Part shown: positions 9,185 through 18,759 of the stretch, in pieces
Position numbering within the stretch: position 1 is the first letter of the stretch
How the letters are laid out: every line of letters starts with the position of its first letter
From: Sphingobacterium sp. N143
GTDB lineage: Bacteria; Bacteroidota; Bacteroidia; Sphingobacteriales; Sphingobacteriaceae
NCBI RefSeq assembly: GCF_030325625.1
Contig: NZ_JACAIS010000008.1
Coordinates: 62,001 to 126,000 of the forward strand
Direction of reading: 5' to 3'
DNA length: 64,000 nucleotides
Translations under genes and position numbers: made by a program
The notes under the pieces: generated by a model
Databases searched by the model: none
Told to the model about the DNA's origin: nothing
The model's input: only the letters and a program-made list of their open reading frames with translations

Positions 9185-9261
9185 CTGTTTGACATCTTTT
9201 TGAGGAGATATCTATGGATTTGAAAAAAAATAAGATCTTTATAGGGTGATCAAATTATAAC

Positions 9262-10038
9262 ATGGTTATGAAACAACTTGAGTTTGTGCAACATGCAAAA
9301 CAAATTTTTGAAAGAAACGATCATGTCGTTGGTTTGTTGGTGGGAGGCTCTTGGCTGAACAATCAGCTGGATGAGTTTTCGGATGTCGATCTAATTGTAG
9401 TGACAGATCAGAGGATTACTGATGACAAAGACAAAATGGTGGAATATGCAAAACAACTGGGTAATTTTCTTTCGGGTTTTACGGGCGAACATGTTGGTGA
9501 ACCTCGATTACTGATCTGCCTTTACGACAGACCACTGCTCCATGTTGACCTTAAATTCCTTACTTTGGTAGAATTGGCACAACGAGTGGAGAACCCGGTG
9601 ATTTTATTTGACAAAACAGGAGAGTTGCAAGAGGTTTTAAAGGAATCAAAGGCCGAATTTCCACATCCAGACTTTCAATGGATCGAAGATAGATTTTGGA
9701 TTTGGGTGCACTATGCCCTGGTAAAGATCGGTCGGGGTGAATATTTTGAAGCACTTGATTTTTTTGGATTCTTGCGTATGCTGGTTCTTGGGCCATTGCT
9801 TCAGCTTAAGAATAATAGATTACCTCGTGGGGTTCGAAAAGTGGAAACAGAGCTGAGTGTAGACGATTTAGAATTTTTGAAAAGTACGATTCCCAACTAC
9901 GACAAACAGTCCTTATTGAAAAGTCTAAAAAATACGATCAGTTTATATCGGATTCTGCGAACAACTCTTTTTGGCCCTCAAGTATGCATGCAGACAGAGA
10001 CCGAACAAAGAGTCATGGATTATTTTGACGAATTTTAA
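9262..10038 (+). CDS. Nucleotidyltransferase-fold protein
   Basis: 258 aa. The N-terminus has the minimal nucleotidyltransferase signature GGSW followed by DVDLIVV (residues about 30-50), the Gly-Ser and DxD metal-binding motif of the pol-beta-like fold shared with aminoglycoside adenylyltransferases. A further Asp (LHVDLKFL) supplies the third carboxylate. The C-terminal half is helical. No known resistance enzyme is close enough to recognise, so the substrate is unknown: it could be an antibiotic-type adenylyltransferase or a housekeeping enzyme. The start is ATG 9262 (ATG at 9268 is equally possible). It converges on the TetA-like gene with only 8 bp between stops. Confidence 0.8.
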   Translation: MVMKQLEFVQHAKQIFERNDHVVGLLVGGSWLNNQLDEFSDVDLIVVTDQRITDDKDKMVEYAKQLGNFLSGFTGEHVGEPRLLICLYDRPLLHVDLKFLTLVELAQRVENPVILFDKTGELQEVLKESKAEFPHPDFQWIEDRFWIWVHYALVKIGRGEYFEALDFFGFLRMLVLGPLLQLKNNRLPRGVRKVETELSVDDLEFLKSTIPNYDKQSLLKSLKNTISLYRILRTTLFGPQVCMQTETEQRVMDYFDEF

Positions 10039-10046
10039 TCGACCGT

Positions 10047-11267
10047 CTACTGTTTGTTTTTTCGCTGAAAGGCAGAGTATACAATTATGACACTCATAGT
10101 CATCAGAACAAAAGCAAGGAAAAACGGAGCTCCTGAAAACTTAAAAGGTGCTTTATCGTGTGTGAAATAATAAAAGAGATTGGTCATCATCGGAGGGCCA
10201 ATGATCGATGTTGCACTCATCAGACTGGTCAATGCGCCTTGAAGTTCACCTTGTTCATTAGAAGGAACGTTCTTGGTGATGACCGACTGTAGTGCTGGTC
10301 CACAGATTCCTCCTAGACAGTATGGGATGAGAAAAACAAACATCATCCATCCCTGATCAGCAAAGGCAAATAACAATAAACCCAAAGCATATAGTATCAA
10401 TCCATAATAAATACTTTTATGCTCACCAAGCCTAGGGGTTGTCCATCTGATCAGTACCCCTTGTACCAGGCCGATGAGGAGCCCGATAACTCCAAGTGAT
10501 ATGCCGACCATTCGTTCCGTCCAATCAAACTTATACATCGTAAAGAAGTTCCAGTTGCTCTGTACGGCATGCCCTGCGATATAAATTAAGATGAGTGCAA
10601 TGATGAGTCCTGAGATCTCGGGGTGTTTTCCCAAAAATCGAAACGATCCAATCGGATTGGCACGTTTCCAGTTAAATGCTCTTCGTTTGTTTCGATCCAA
10701 GCTTTCCGGGAGGATAAAGTAGCCATATAGAAAATTTAGTAGGCATAGTCCTGCAGCAGCATAAAAAGGAACCCGAGCGCCATAATATCCTAGTAACCCA
10801 CCGATAACTGGGCCTATAATAAAGCCGAGACCAAAAGCTGCTCCTATGAGTCCGAAATTTTTTGCTCTGTCTTCATCGTTAGAAATATCAGCAATATAAG
10901 CACTGGCGGTTGTGAAGCTAGCTCCTGTCACCCCCGCGATGACACGCCCCAAAAATAGCCAGCCGATGGAGGGGGCTAAAGCAAGGAAGATATAGTCCAC
11001 TGCAAAACCAAAGAGAGAAATCAAAATAATGGGCCGTCGACCGTACTTATCACTGAGGTTACCGACAACGGGTGAAAAAATGAATTGTGTAAATGCATAG
11101 GCAAATCCAAGCCAACCACCATACTTGGCAGCTTCACTGATGTCACTATGTATGAGTTCTTCAATCAGTTTCGGAACGACCGGAATGATGATCCCCCATC
11201 CGGTGATATCGATTAACAACGTGATAAATATGAAGCCAATAGCTGCCTTTTTCTTTGAATTTTCCAT
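10047..11267 (-). CDS. TetA-like MFS drug exporter (DHA1 family)
   Basis: 406 aa, 12 hydrophobic segments. The N-terminus ([19 protein letters not shown]) and the loop-2/3 motif [16 protein letters not shown] are hallmarks of the TetA/Tcr branch of the major facilitator superfamily, followed by motif C in TM5 ([14 protein letters not shown]). Such proteins exchange drug or metal-drug complexes for protons. Many chromosomal Bacteroidota copies do not confer tetracycline resistance, and there is no TetR-type regulator beside this one, so resistance should not be assumed. Confidence 0.93.
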   Translation of the reverse strand: MENSKKKAAIGFIFITLLIDITGWGIIIPVVPKLIEELIHSDISEAAKYGGWLGFAYAFTQFIFSPVVGNLSDKYGRRPIILISLFGFAVDYIFLALAPSIGWLFLGRVIAGVTGASFTTASAYIADISNDEDRAKNFGLIGAAFGLGFIIGPVIGGLLGYYGARVPFYAAAGLCLLNFLYGYFILPESLDRNKRRAFNWKRANPIGSFRFLGKHPEISGLIIALILIYIAGHAVQSNWNFFTMYKFDWTERMVGISLGVIGLLIGLVQGVLIRWTTPRLGEHKSIYYGLILYALGLLLFAFADQGWMMFVFLIPYCLGGICGPALQSVITKNVPSNEQGELQGALTSLMSATSIIGPPMMTNLFYYFTHDKAPFKFSGAPFFLAFVLMTMSVIIVYSAFQRKNKQ

Positions 11268-11466
11268 GACGCCTTAAAAATAAATAAATCCTGAAAAAAT
11301 TCAACTGAATTTTAAAAACTTAATTTATCATAAATTTAACAGGTAGAATTTTACTGAGATATTGTATTTTTACCGCATAGCAAAGTAGGCTGTCCCAACA
11401 TCAGTGCACAAGTTGATTAACTGGCTGTGGTAAGCCCATTTGTTGATCAATCTGTACCTAGCTCAT

Positions 11467-13263
11467 ATGAAAGTAGACAATTCACCATTATCCAATGGAA
11501 TTCAACATATTGCCCTAAGCCTGTCAGGCGGGGGATTTCGAGCCGCATCTTATAGTCTGGGATGTTGCAGTTATCTGGCTCAACTTCCATATGAACAGGG
11601 TTATATGTTGGATAGGGTAAGCTATATATCAGCCGTTTCGGGAGGTTCAATTACCGCACTTGGATTATTTTCCATGCAAAGAAAAGGAGCCTCTTTTCAG
11701 AAAATATATAGGCATCTATTGGAACAGACTCATGGAAGCAACTTAATGGATCAAACGTTCAATATTCTTGATGATGAGCTGGCTTGGGCGGACAGACCTG
11801 ACAAGGATAGAAATTTGATCAATGCGCTGGCTGTAGCCTATGATGTGTGCTTATTCAAAGGAGCAACCTATGAAAGTTTATTTGTCGATCCCGTTGATTC
11901 AAGTCATCCAGTCATTAATGAACTTTGTATCAATGCGACGGAACTAAACAATGGAATGAACTTTCGATTCAGTACACAAGGGCGTATTGGCAACCAATAC
12001 CTCAATTTAAATAGGGGCCACCAGACTTCTTTTGATACAATAAAAAAAATAAAACTTGGGGATATCCTTGCCGCATCTTCCTGTTTTCCGGCAGGCTTTG
12101 AGCCGATTGTATTTCCAAGAGATTTCACGTATCATTCAAATGATGGTAGTCTAGAATGGAATGAGTTGGCAGAAACAGTGAAAACAAAAGATTACTACTC
12201 CGGTAATTTTCAGAAGCCAGCCCATGATTTGGACATGTTCGCATTGATGGATGGTGGGATCGATGACAATCAAGGAATTTATTCATTTAGGCTTGCCGAT
12301 GCTAGAAAGACAAAAGGCTACGCGTATGATCTTTATTTCCCCTGTGATGTGAGTAGCAATTATCTAAAGAAGCCATTTACCTATCCCATGGAAAAAAAAT
12401 CTAAGTTGTTAGACCAAAACCTAACAAGTTTATTCACTAGCACAATTGCTGTTGTGTCTATGATGATGATCTTATTTCTGAGTATGCTGTTATTATCGCT
12501 GAATTTTATCTTAAGGGAATCTACCGGATGGGTATGGCCTATGTTGCTTGGCTTCGCATCGTTTGGGTTACTCTTGTTCTTGAGCCTAAGGATCGGGTTG
12601 GGGAAAATTCAAAAATTCATTAGCAATTATCAGGCTGCTGCGGGTGACAATGAAAAAAAGCCCGGGACATGGAATATGATGCTTCGGAAGTATAGCGTTG
12701 AGTTTCTGAAATTGCCCGTTGGTAAATTAGGACAGATGTTGGTTGCAAGAGGAAATTCAATATTTTTACTTGCTAATACCATCTTTTTAAAGAAGATCCG
12801 ACGCGCAAGCTATGAACAGCTCTATACAGATGGCACTATTCCCAAAAATCAGATTGCTGTAACAGCTGTTTACCTTTTGTCTACGAAAAATGACCGCATG
12901 CTCCAACAGGAACTTAAAACGGATCTCAAGAGAGAAAATAGCATGATCAACGCTGATGATCCAAGGTTGATATTGGATGTTATGCAGCCCAGTGCGATCT
13001 TAAGGAAATATATAGATCAGGCAGCAGCCATGGAAACTACCTTATGGTTTGATGATTATCACCTGAAAGATGACGCTCAGGAAAGCTTGTTGATTGCTGG
13101 TCAGGCTACCATGTGTTTCAATTTACTACGGGTGGCTCTACGCAATGATTCAAAGCATGTATCCTGGCCGGTACTTCGAGCACAGCTATTGGAAGATTGG
13201 GCCAAGTTTAATATTCAGCCTAATTGGATGATCTCTCATTATGCTGAAGAGCAGGTTGGATAG
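11467..13263 (+). CDS. Patatin-like phospholipase with a two-helix membrane insertion
   Basis: 598 aa from ATG 11467 (an in-frame TTG lies at 11440). The patatin core shows the oxyanion-hole loop SGGGFRAA (residues about 19-26), the nucleophile elbow SAVSGGS (Ser near residue 58) and the second dyad residue in LMDGGIDDNQG (Asp near 263). After this Asp, two hydrophobic helices (about 325-347 and 354-377) are followed by a soluble C-terminal domain of about 220 residues with no family I recognise. It is therefore probably a lipid acyl hydrolase anchored in the inner membrane with both soluble parts on the same side. The gene overlaps the convergent OsmC gene by 25 bp at their 3' ends. Confidence 0.88.
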   Translation: MKVDNSPLSNGIQHIALSLSGGGFRAASYSLGCCSYLAQLPYEQGYMLDRVSYISAVSGGSITALGLFSMQRKGASFQKIYRHLLEQTHGSNLMDQTFNILDDELAWADRPDKDRNLINALAVAYDVCLFKGATYESLFVDPVDSSHPVINELCINATELNNGMNFRFSTQGRIGNQYLNLNRGHQTSFDTIKKIKLGDILAASSCFPAGFEPIVFPRDFTYHSNDGSLEWNELAETVKTKDYYSGNFQKPAHDLDMFALMDGGIDDNQGIYSFRLADARKTKGYAYDLYFPCDVSSNYLKKPFTYPMEKKSKLLDQNLTSLFTSTIAVVSMMMILFLSMLLLSLNFILRESTGWVWPMLLGFASFGLLLFLSLRIGLGKIQKFISNYQAAAGDNEKKPGTWNMMLRKYSVEFLKLPVGKLGQMLVARGNSIFLLANTIFLKKIRRASYEQLYTDGTIPKNQIAVTAVYLLSTKNDRMLQQELKTDLKRENSMINADDPRLILDVMQPSAILRKYIDQAAAMETTLWFDDYHLKDDAQESLLIAGQATMCFNLLRVALRNDSKHVSWPVLRAQLLEDWAKFNIQPNWMISHYAEEQVG

Positions 13264-13709
13264 TGCGTTACAGGGAAATTACAAGAATTAGCGATAAAAC
13301 AAAGTTGGTTTGCCTTGGCATGTAATGATAATGCCAGTGTTATTTTATTTGGGTCAGTGATGGTGACTGCTGGATTCAACCGGACATGGAGAAAATGACC
13401 GCTACCGTTGGCATAGGTTTCTAGGACAGCCTCCGCACGATCCATATAGGTGATTATTTCAATATCATGTAATGAACATACATACAGGTACGACATCATA
13501 TGACATGATACGAGACTACTCAAAAGGAGGTCTTCTGGATTATATAGCGTAGGGTCCCCCTTAAATGCTTTTGCAGCAGATACCTGTAGATCTTCTTTCC
13601 CATCAATGGAAATATAATGATTCTTGCTGTAGGTATTTCTTGCTAAGTGGGCAGCCTCTTTTTTGTTTGTCCAGGTGAGTGCTGCTCTAAAAAGATGTTT
13701 GAAAGTCAT
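13239..13709 (-). CDS. OsmC family peroxiredoxin-like protein
   Basis: 156 aa. It has the OsmC/Ohr fold features: PEDLLLSSLVSCHMMS with the first redox Cys at 69, and HAKANQLCFIANS with the second at 137. The Cys pair at these positions reduces organic hydroperoxides in characterised members. This copy looks like the YhfA-type OsmC subgroup rather than Ohr, but that is a judgement by eye. Extra Cys residues at 78 and 143 are present. It ends inside the last codons of the patatin gene on the other strand. Confidence 0.9.
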   Translation of the reverse strand: MTFKHLFRAALTWTNKKEAAHLARNTYSKNHYISIDGKEDLQVSAAKAFKGDPTLYNPEDLLLSSLVSCHMMSYLYVCSLHDIEIITYMDRAEAVLETYANGSGHFLHVRLNPAVTITDPNKITLALSLHAKANQLCFIANSCNFPVTHYPTCSSA

Positions 13710-14090
13710 TTTTATTTCAAAACTACATATTTATTTCATTACCTTTTTATCCATCAAAGCAGGAAAGTTATTTTTCTATTTTTGTCACTGTAGGATAGTA
13801 AGCTAATAGTGAGTAAATGAAGGAACGATTAGAATAGGAACTCTATATCCTGAGGTTTTATTACTGGTAGGATGGCTCTTGTAACCAAGGATAGGATATT
13901 TCATTGGCATGGATCATAGTTTCGTCATGAGATTAAAATATGTCATAAAAAATTGTGTGCAATTGCTGTTGATTTTCTATCTTGTAGCCGTAGTTCACAA
14001 TCGCATAACTATGAGATATCCGACTTGTCATTTGACTGAACCGGATATGTTGATGAGCACATTTGTTTATAGTATTATTCGACAGCATTA
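13710..14090. other. Intergenic region between OsmC and DedA genes
   Basis: Divergent spacer of 381 bp. TATTTTTG at 13777-13784 fits TAnnTTTG on the plus strand but no TTTG lies at the right distance upstream. A 60-codon ORF (13909-14091) has no convincing coding character. I see no RNA gene or repeat. Confidence 0.6.
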
Positions 14091-14741
14091 ATGGATGTTT
14101 TTTTTGAGTTTTTAAATAACCTCAGTAGCCCGGACTGGATTGTTGCCCATGGAGGTTTGTACCTGTTATTGTTTATCATCTTTGCTGAAACTGGAATCCT
14201 GATTGGATTTTTCTTGCCAGGTGATCCTATTCTTTTTATCGCGGGAATGATTGTTTCCAATATGACACTCGGAGCTTCAGAGCAGATACCTACATTGATT
14301 TATTGGATTTTGATGGTGTCAATTGCAGCTATACTGGGTAATTTTGTAGGTTATTGGTGTGGTAAAGTTTTTGGGAAAAGGATCATGAAGATGGAAGATA
14401 GCTGGTTTTTTAAAAAAAGCCATATTCTCAAAGCTCAGGAGTTCTATGAAAAAAGAGGTGGTGGGGCAATTGTTCTAGCTAGATTTCTTCCTATCGTTCG
14501 CACTTTTGCACCGATCGTAGCAGGTATTGTAGGCATGGAATTTAGAAAATTTATTGTTTACAATATTATTGGAGCGGTGATATGGGCTGGGAGTTTGGTC
14601 ACATTGGGATATCTATTGGGCGAGAATCTTTGGGTACAGCAAAACCTTGAACTTGTCATCCTGGTGATCGTTCTGATAGCTACAGCTCCGGTGATCATTA
14701 AGGCCTTTACATCCAAAGATAAAGTAAAACTTGTCGACTAG
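14091..14741 (+). CDS. DedA family inner-membrane protein
   Basis: 216 aa, several membrane segments and two re-entrant-type hydrophobic loops. Family marks are FAETG plus GFFLPGDP near residues 30-45 and ARFLPIVRTFAPIVAGI near 125, which contains the conserved R-x-x-P-x-x-R pattern. DedA proteins are thought to be lipid transporters, including C55-P or phosphatidylethanolamine flippases that need the proton gradient. It is a single gene; its 3' end faces a tiny AraC-like gene on the minus strand 23 bp away. Confidence 0.93.
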   Translation: MDVFFEFLNNLSSPDWIVAHGGLYLLLFIIFAETGILIGFFLPGDPILFIAGMIVSNMTLGASEQIPTLIYWILMVSIAAILGNFVGYWCGKVFGKRIMKMEDSWFFKKSHILKAQEFYEKRGGGAIVLARFLPIVRTFAPIVAGIVGMEFRKFIVYNIIGAVIWAGSLVTLGYLLGENLWVQQNLELVILVIVLIATAPVIIKAFTSKDKVKLVD

Positions 14742-14764
14742 GAGATCAGATAAATAATTGCGCC

Positions 14765-14989
14765 TTATTCAACGTAATTTAATGCTCTGTATTTACTTGG
14801 GGAGATACCTGTGGTTGATTTGACGAATTTGGTCAGCATGGCAGGTGAATTGAAACCAAATAGCTGGCTTAATTTCTTCATTGGTGTTTCTGTTGTAACC
14901 AGTTCCTTCTTTATGTTTGTAAATTCCTTGACCAAAGCATGATTGTCTGCATCTTTTCGGGACAGTATCGTTTGACTCGTATTAATCAT
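14765..14989 (-). CDS. Very short AraC-type helix-turn-helix protein (74 aa)
   Basis: The protein holds one AraC/XylS-like helix-turn-helix plus tail: MKKLSQLFGFNSPAMLTKF, then GISPSKYR. The G-F-x-S and the P-S-x-YR pattern match the second HTH of AraC proteins. A full AraC DNA-binding domain is about 100 residues with two HTHs; here the first one is at best residual and there is no sensor domain. It could be a truncated gene or a genuine mini-regulator; similar single-HTH AraC proteins occur in Bacteroidota. There is no sign of the missing half upstream. Confidence 0.72.
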   Translation of the reverse strand: MINTSQTILSRKDADNHALVKEFTNIKKELVTTETPMKKLSQLFGFNSPAMLTKFVKSTTGISPSKYRALNYVE

Positions 14990-15137
14990 GATGAACCTTT
15001 GATGTTATTGTTATACAAAGGTAGCGTACAGGGCTAACACGAAGGTTTTGAAAATCAACTCAAATATTATTAAAATCAACACTGATTGGTTATTTTGCTT
15101 ACTCGTTAGTGAGGAGCAAAGCTTGTATTGGATATGT

Positions 15138-15557
15138 CTACATTGATTTCCTGCTTGATCTCATCGCTTTTACTTTTGTAATCTTAGGATCATTTAAAAA
15201 ACGAGCATACTCTGCTGTTTCTATTGCATATAACGCTATTTTTCCAGCGTGATCGTTATGAATACCAAAACCATAATTCTTTGTTAGGGGAGAAGCGCGT
15301 AAACAAGCTTGACCTTTGGAAAAAAAAGCTTTCCTCGCAGACTCATATTTGGATAGAGGAAGCGCATTGCGGTCAGCATATACCTGAAAGAGGAGCTCAT
15401 CCGAGGTGTATTTGTAGGGATGTTCAGCAATAAGCTTATATTGCATTTCGGCTATAGTTTTTTTCTCTTTTTGAGGTGGTATTCTTCCTAGAGAAGTCTT
15501 GGTGTCTGCTGCGGCTTCTATAAAAGTATCATAATAATTCGTACTGTGTATTTTCAT
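15138..15557 (-). CDS. DUF6157 family protein
   Basis: 139 aa. It matches the DUF6157 pattern as I know it: a start of HSTNYYDTFIEAAADTK, then IPPQKEKKTIAEMQYKLI, HPYKYTSDELLFQVYADRN, KGQACLRASPLTKNYGFGIH, and VKAMRSSRKS at the end. It is a small cytoplasmic protein of unknown function found widely in soil bacteria. It has its own start with no overlapping neighbour. No function should be inferred from context. Confidence 0.85.
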   Translation of the reverse strand: MKIHSTNYYDTFIEAAADTKTSLGRIPPQKEKKTIAEMQYKLIAEHPYKYTSDELLFQVYADRNALPLSKYESARKAFFSKGQACLRASPLTKNYGFGIHNDHAGKIALYAIETAEYARFLNDPKITKVKAMRSSRKSM

Positions 15558-16142
15558 AACAATTTTTCTGATGTCCGGTTGTTTATCCTTTAGATGCCCA
15601 TTTCCTAATAATAGTAAATTAATATTTTTTTTGAAAAAAATCCAATTGATTATCAGTTATTTGTGGGTTTTTGTAAAAATATTTCAATTTAAATAAAATA
15701 ATTGAAAAACTATAGCGTTAATACATCAAATACTTTTCATAAAATAGGTTAATATATGGCTAAGACCCTAGAGTTCCCCGCTCTAGGGCTTTTTTATGGA
15801 CACCAAAGTTCCCCCGTATTAACAACATGAAATCATTGTGTTTTGAACTGATGTTAAGGCCATCGATTCGAAAATGGTAATCATTCAATAGAAGCAAAAC
15901 TAACCTAAAAACAGCATAATTTCGGTTGTGTAAAGCGGCTGATAAGCAGTGGTTGAGTTTGCTAATACGACAAGTTGACAGTGTACGGATCAAGCAACTG
16001 TTTTTCAGATTAGTGTAATAAAATGTTGAAAATCGCCACAGAAGTTGTAGGAAGGATATAACGATGAGGTTATTGTTAAATATTTATAATAAAATCCTGT
16101 TTTGGCATATCATTCGACAAACTATTGGTAAGATATTTAAAC
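15558..16142. other. Long AT-rich intergenic region
   Basis: 585 bp without a convincing gene. It contains a strong orphan terminator hairpin at 15766-15796 (separate entry). A 77-codon minus ORF at 15760-15993 has no recognisable features and I do not call it. The last 100 bp should contain the promoter of the metallophosphoesterase gene but no clear TAnnTTTG is visible. Confidence 0.6.
15766..15796 (+). terminator. Orphan intrinsic terminator on the plus strand
   Basis: Arms CCCTAGAG (15766-15773) and CTCTAGGG (15781-15788), 7-nt loop, then CTTTTTT. No plus-strand gene precedes it; the nearest upstream gene is on the minus strand. It implies an unannotated plus-strand transcript or a terminator left from a lost gene. 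Confidence 0.7.
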
Positions 16143-17327
16143 ATGGCAAAACGATTATTTTTGATATTAATTTTATTTGTGCTGGGCGATATTTACTTTT
16201 TTCAGGCATTCAGCACGGTTTTTCATGCTGCTATTGTACATCAGCTTTATTGGTGGGTAGATATACTGTTATTTTTTGGAATCTTTACATTGGTTTTTCT
16301 ACGAAGAGCTGGGCATGACATTCAACACATGGCCAGCGGTGTGATCACCGCTTTTCTGATCGTGTTTGTTCCCAAACTTCTGGCTCTTCCATTACTTTTA
16401 GCAGAAGATACCTTCCGCTTATTTCGGAATTTTCCACCCCGAAGCCTATATTTAAGTGAGACGGTATTGATATTTGGACTACTCATGATTTCTATTATAG
16501 TCTTTGGTCTTACCAGAGGAAGGCATTTTTACCGTGTTCGGGAGGAAATCCTGAGCTTTCCGGACCTACCGGATGCCTTTGATGGCTTTAAGATCACCCA
16601 AATTTCTGATATCCACTCCGGAAGCCTTTCTGATATTAAGGGGGTACGAAAAGGCATCGCACTTGCAAATGCCCAATATAGTGATCTTGTCCTGTTCACT
16701 GGGGACTTGGTCAATCACAGGGCTTCCGAGATGGAACCCTGGATTTCTGACTTTAATGTGCTGGAAGCCCCCTTTGGTAAGTTTTCGGTGCTAGGGAACC
16801 ACGATTATGGTGATTATGTACCTTGGGAAACTGATGACATGAAAATTTCAAACCTTCATCGACTTAAAGAAATCCATCGTGAGATAGGGTTTAAACTCCT
16901 ATTGAACGAATCTGTGGACATTCAGAAAGAAGGAGCAAGCATTACCCTGATTGGCGTGGAGAATTGGGGAAAAGGTGGTTTTCATCAATATGGTGATTTG
17001 GAGAAGGCAACCTCAGCATTGAGTAATGATTCGTTTAAAATATTGATGTCTCATGACCCATCTCATTGGGATCATGTCACCTTGGAACACGATAAACATG
17101 TGCATCTCACCTTGGCTGGCCATACACACGGTATGCAGTTCGGAATAGAGTTGTTTGGATTTAAATGGAGCCCGATACAATACTTCTATGAACAATGGGC
17201 CGGACTGTATCAAAAAAATGGTAAATATCTCTACGTAAACCGTGGTTTTGGTTATCATGGATTAAGGGGAAGGGTTGGCGTATGGCCTGAAATTACGGTT
17301 ATAACACTCAAAAAATCCATGATTTAG
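16143..17327 (+). CDS. Membrane-anchored metallophosphoesterase (YkuE-like)
   Basis: 394 aa from ATG 16143; the in-frame TTG at 16125 is less likely. About four N-terminal hydrophobic helices (residues 1-130) are followed by a calcineurin-like phosphoesterase domain with all metal motifs: ISDIHSGS, TGDLVNH, GNHDYGDY, MSHDPSH and AGHTHGMQFG. Related proteins include YkuE and YaeI, and several act on lipid-linked or envelope phosphoesters. The topology puts the catalytic domain after the last helix, probably on the cytoplasmic or periplasmic face depending on helix count. Single gene. Confidence 0.92.
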   Translation: MAKRLFLILILFVLGDIYFFQAFSTVFHAAIVHQLYWWVDILLFFGIFTLVFLRRAGHDIQHMASGVITAFLIVFVPKLLALPLLLAEDTFRLFRNFPPRSLYLSETVLIFGLLMISIIVFGLTRGRHFYRVREEILSFPDLPDAFDGFKITQISDIHSGSLSDIKGVRKGIALANAQYSDLVLFTGDLVNHRASEMEPWISDFNVLEAPFGKFSVLGNHDYGDYVPWETDDMKISNLHRLKEIHREIGFKLLLNESVDIQKEGASITLIGVENWGKGGFHQYGDLEKATSALSNDSFKILMSHDPSHWDHVTLEHDKHVHLTLAGHTHGMQFGIELFGFKWSPIQYFYEQWAGLYQKNGKYLYVNRGFGYHGLRGRVGVWPEITVITLKKSMI

Positions 17328-17487
17328 GCCTTTGGGCAAACTGACTATGTATGGTCTTATTATTTGATGTCCAAGATTAATTTATTATATTTATGTAAGC
17401 TTGTTACGTTAAAAAAACGGTCTTTATAAGAGTCAAGGAACGTGTTAGATAGCTAACATTTTTATAACCAATTATTTAGTTTGAGGT

Positions 17488-18759
17488 ATGACACACAAAG
17501 TAGTTTCCCTTATTTTGGGCGGAGGCCGTGGATCCCGTCTTTACCCATTGACACAGCAGCGTTCGAAACCAGCTGTTCCTATCGCAGGAAAATATCGCTT
17601 GGTGGATATTCCTATTTCGAATTGCCTGAATTCAGGATATAATAAAATATTCGTACTGACCCAATTTAACTCAGCGTCGTTAAATACGCACATAAAAAAT
17701 TCATACAACTTTAGTATTTTTAGTAAGGGCTTTGTCGATATCTTGGCTGCTGAACAGACCAATGATGGTGATAAATGGTTTCAAGGGACAGCTGATGCAG
17801 TTCGGCGTACCCATAAACATTTGTTGAATGTAGATTATGAGTATGTTTTGGTCCTTTCAGGAGATCAGCTTTATCAGATGGATTATGCAGCTTTGGTGGA
17901 TTTTCATGTACAAAACGGTGGTCATGTCACGATAGCAACGATCCCTGTCAATGGTAAAGATGCTACAGGATTTGGAATTCTCAAGGCTAATGAAGCAAAC
18001 GTCATTACCGCATTTACTGAAAAACCAAACTCGGAAGAAGTGCTTAACTGGTCTTCTGAAGTGTCTGAAGAGATGGCGTGGCAGGGACGCCAATATCTGG
18101 CGTCAATGGGGATTTATGTCTTTTCAAAAGGCGTTCTGCTCAACCTTCTGCTCGCAAACCCAGGAATGGATTTCGGGAAGGAAATTCTGCCGGATGCGAT
18201 CAACAAATACAAGGTGCTGAGCTATCAGTTTGATGGCTATTGGACAGATATCGGAACAATAAAATCATTTTTTGATGCAAACATTGGTCTGACTCAAGAT
18301 ATCCCAGATTTCAACCTATTCAATGAAACGGTATTCACACGGGCGCGCATGCTTCCTCCTTCTAAAATTTCAGGCACCACACTCAATAATGCTGTCATTG
18401 CAGACGGCTGTATTTTAAATGGAGATAAACTCGAGTGTTCCGTCATCGGCATCCGATCACGTATTGGTGAAGGAACCGTGATCAAATCTACTTATATGAT
18501 GGGGTCGGATTATTATGAACAACTTGAGGAAGTCATTGAACTGGGAAATACCCAAAAACCACCACCTGTAGGCGTAGGTGAGCGTTGTTATATCGAAAAT
18601 GCCATTTTGGATAAAAATTGTCGGATCGGCAATGATGTCAGGATTAAAGGAGGGCCTCATTTGCCTGATGGAGATTTTGTAACACATACCATTTGTGACG
18701 GTATTGTGGTCGTGAAGAAAAATGCAATTATTTCAAATGGAATAACTATCGGCTGTTAA
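17488..18759 (+). CDS. glgC: Glucose-1-phosphate adenylyltransferase (ADP-glucose pyrophosphorylase)
   Basis: 423 aa, normal length. The nucleotidyltransferase domain starts with LILGGGRGSRLYPLT and RSKPAVPIAGKYRLVDIPIS, the GlgC signature, then GDQLYQMDY and FTEKPN, and GYWTDIGTIKSFFDAN. The C-terminal third is a left-handed beta-helix with hexapeptide-like repeats (GDKLECSVIGIRSRIGEGT). It makes ADP-glucose for glycogen synthesis. No glycogen synthase or branching enzyme gene is adjacent, so the pathway genes are dispersed. A GAGG site lies just upstream of the ATG. Confidence 0.97.
   Translation: MTHKVVSLILGGGRGSRLYPLTQQRSKPAVPIAGKYRLVDIPISNCLNSGYNKIFVLTQFNSASLNTHIKNSYNFSIFSKGFVDILAAEQTNDGDKWFQGTADAVRRTHKHLLNVDYEYVLVLSGDQLYQMDYAALVDFHVQNGGHVTIATIPVNGKDATGFGILKANEANVITAFTEKPNSEEVLNWSSEVSEEMAWQGRQYLASMGIYVFSKGVLLNLLLANPGMDFGKEILPDAINKYKVLSYQFDGYWTDIGTIKSFFDANIGLTQDIPDFNLFNETVFTRARMLPPSKISGTTLNNAVIADGCILNGDKLECSVIGIRSRIGEGTVIKSTYMMGSDYYEQLEEVIELGNTQKPPPVGVGERCYIENAILDKNCRIGNDVRIKGGPHLPDGDFVTHTICDGIVVVKKNAIISNGITIGC

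Noticed and set aside
10047-11267. Tetracycline resistance gene
   Set aside because: The protein is TetA-like by motifs, but chromosomal homologues without a TetR partner often export other compounds, so only a family call is made.
13909-14091. 60-codon ORF before dedA
   Set aside because: It has one hydrophobic stretch but no promoter, no ribosome site and no recognised family; its end touches the dedA start by chance.
15760-15993. 77-codon minus-strand ORF in the 585-bp gap
   Set aside because: It runs into the orphan terminator hairpin and shows no domain; coding character is poor.
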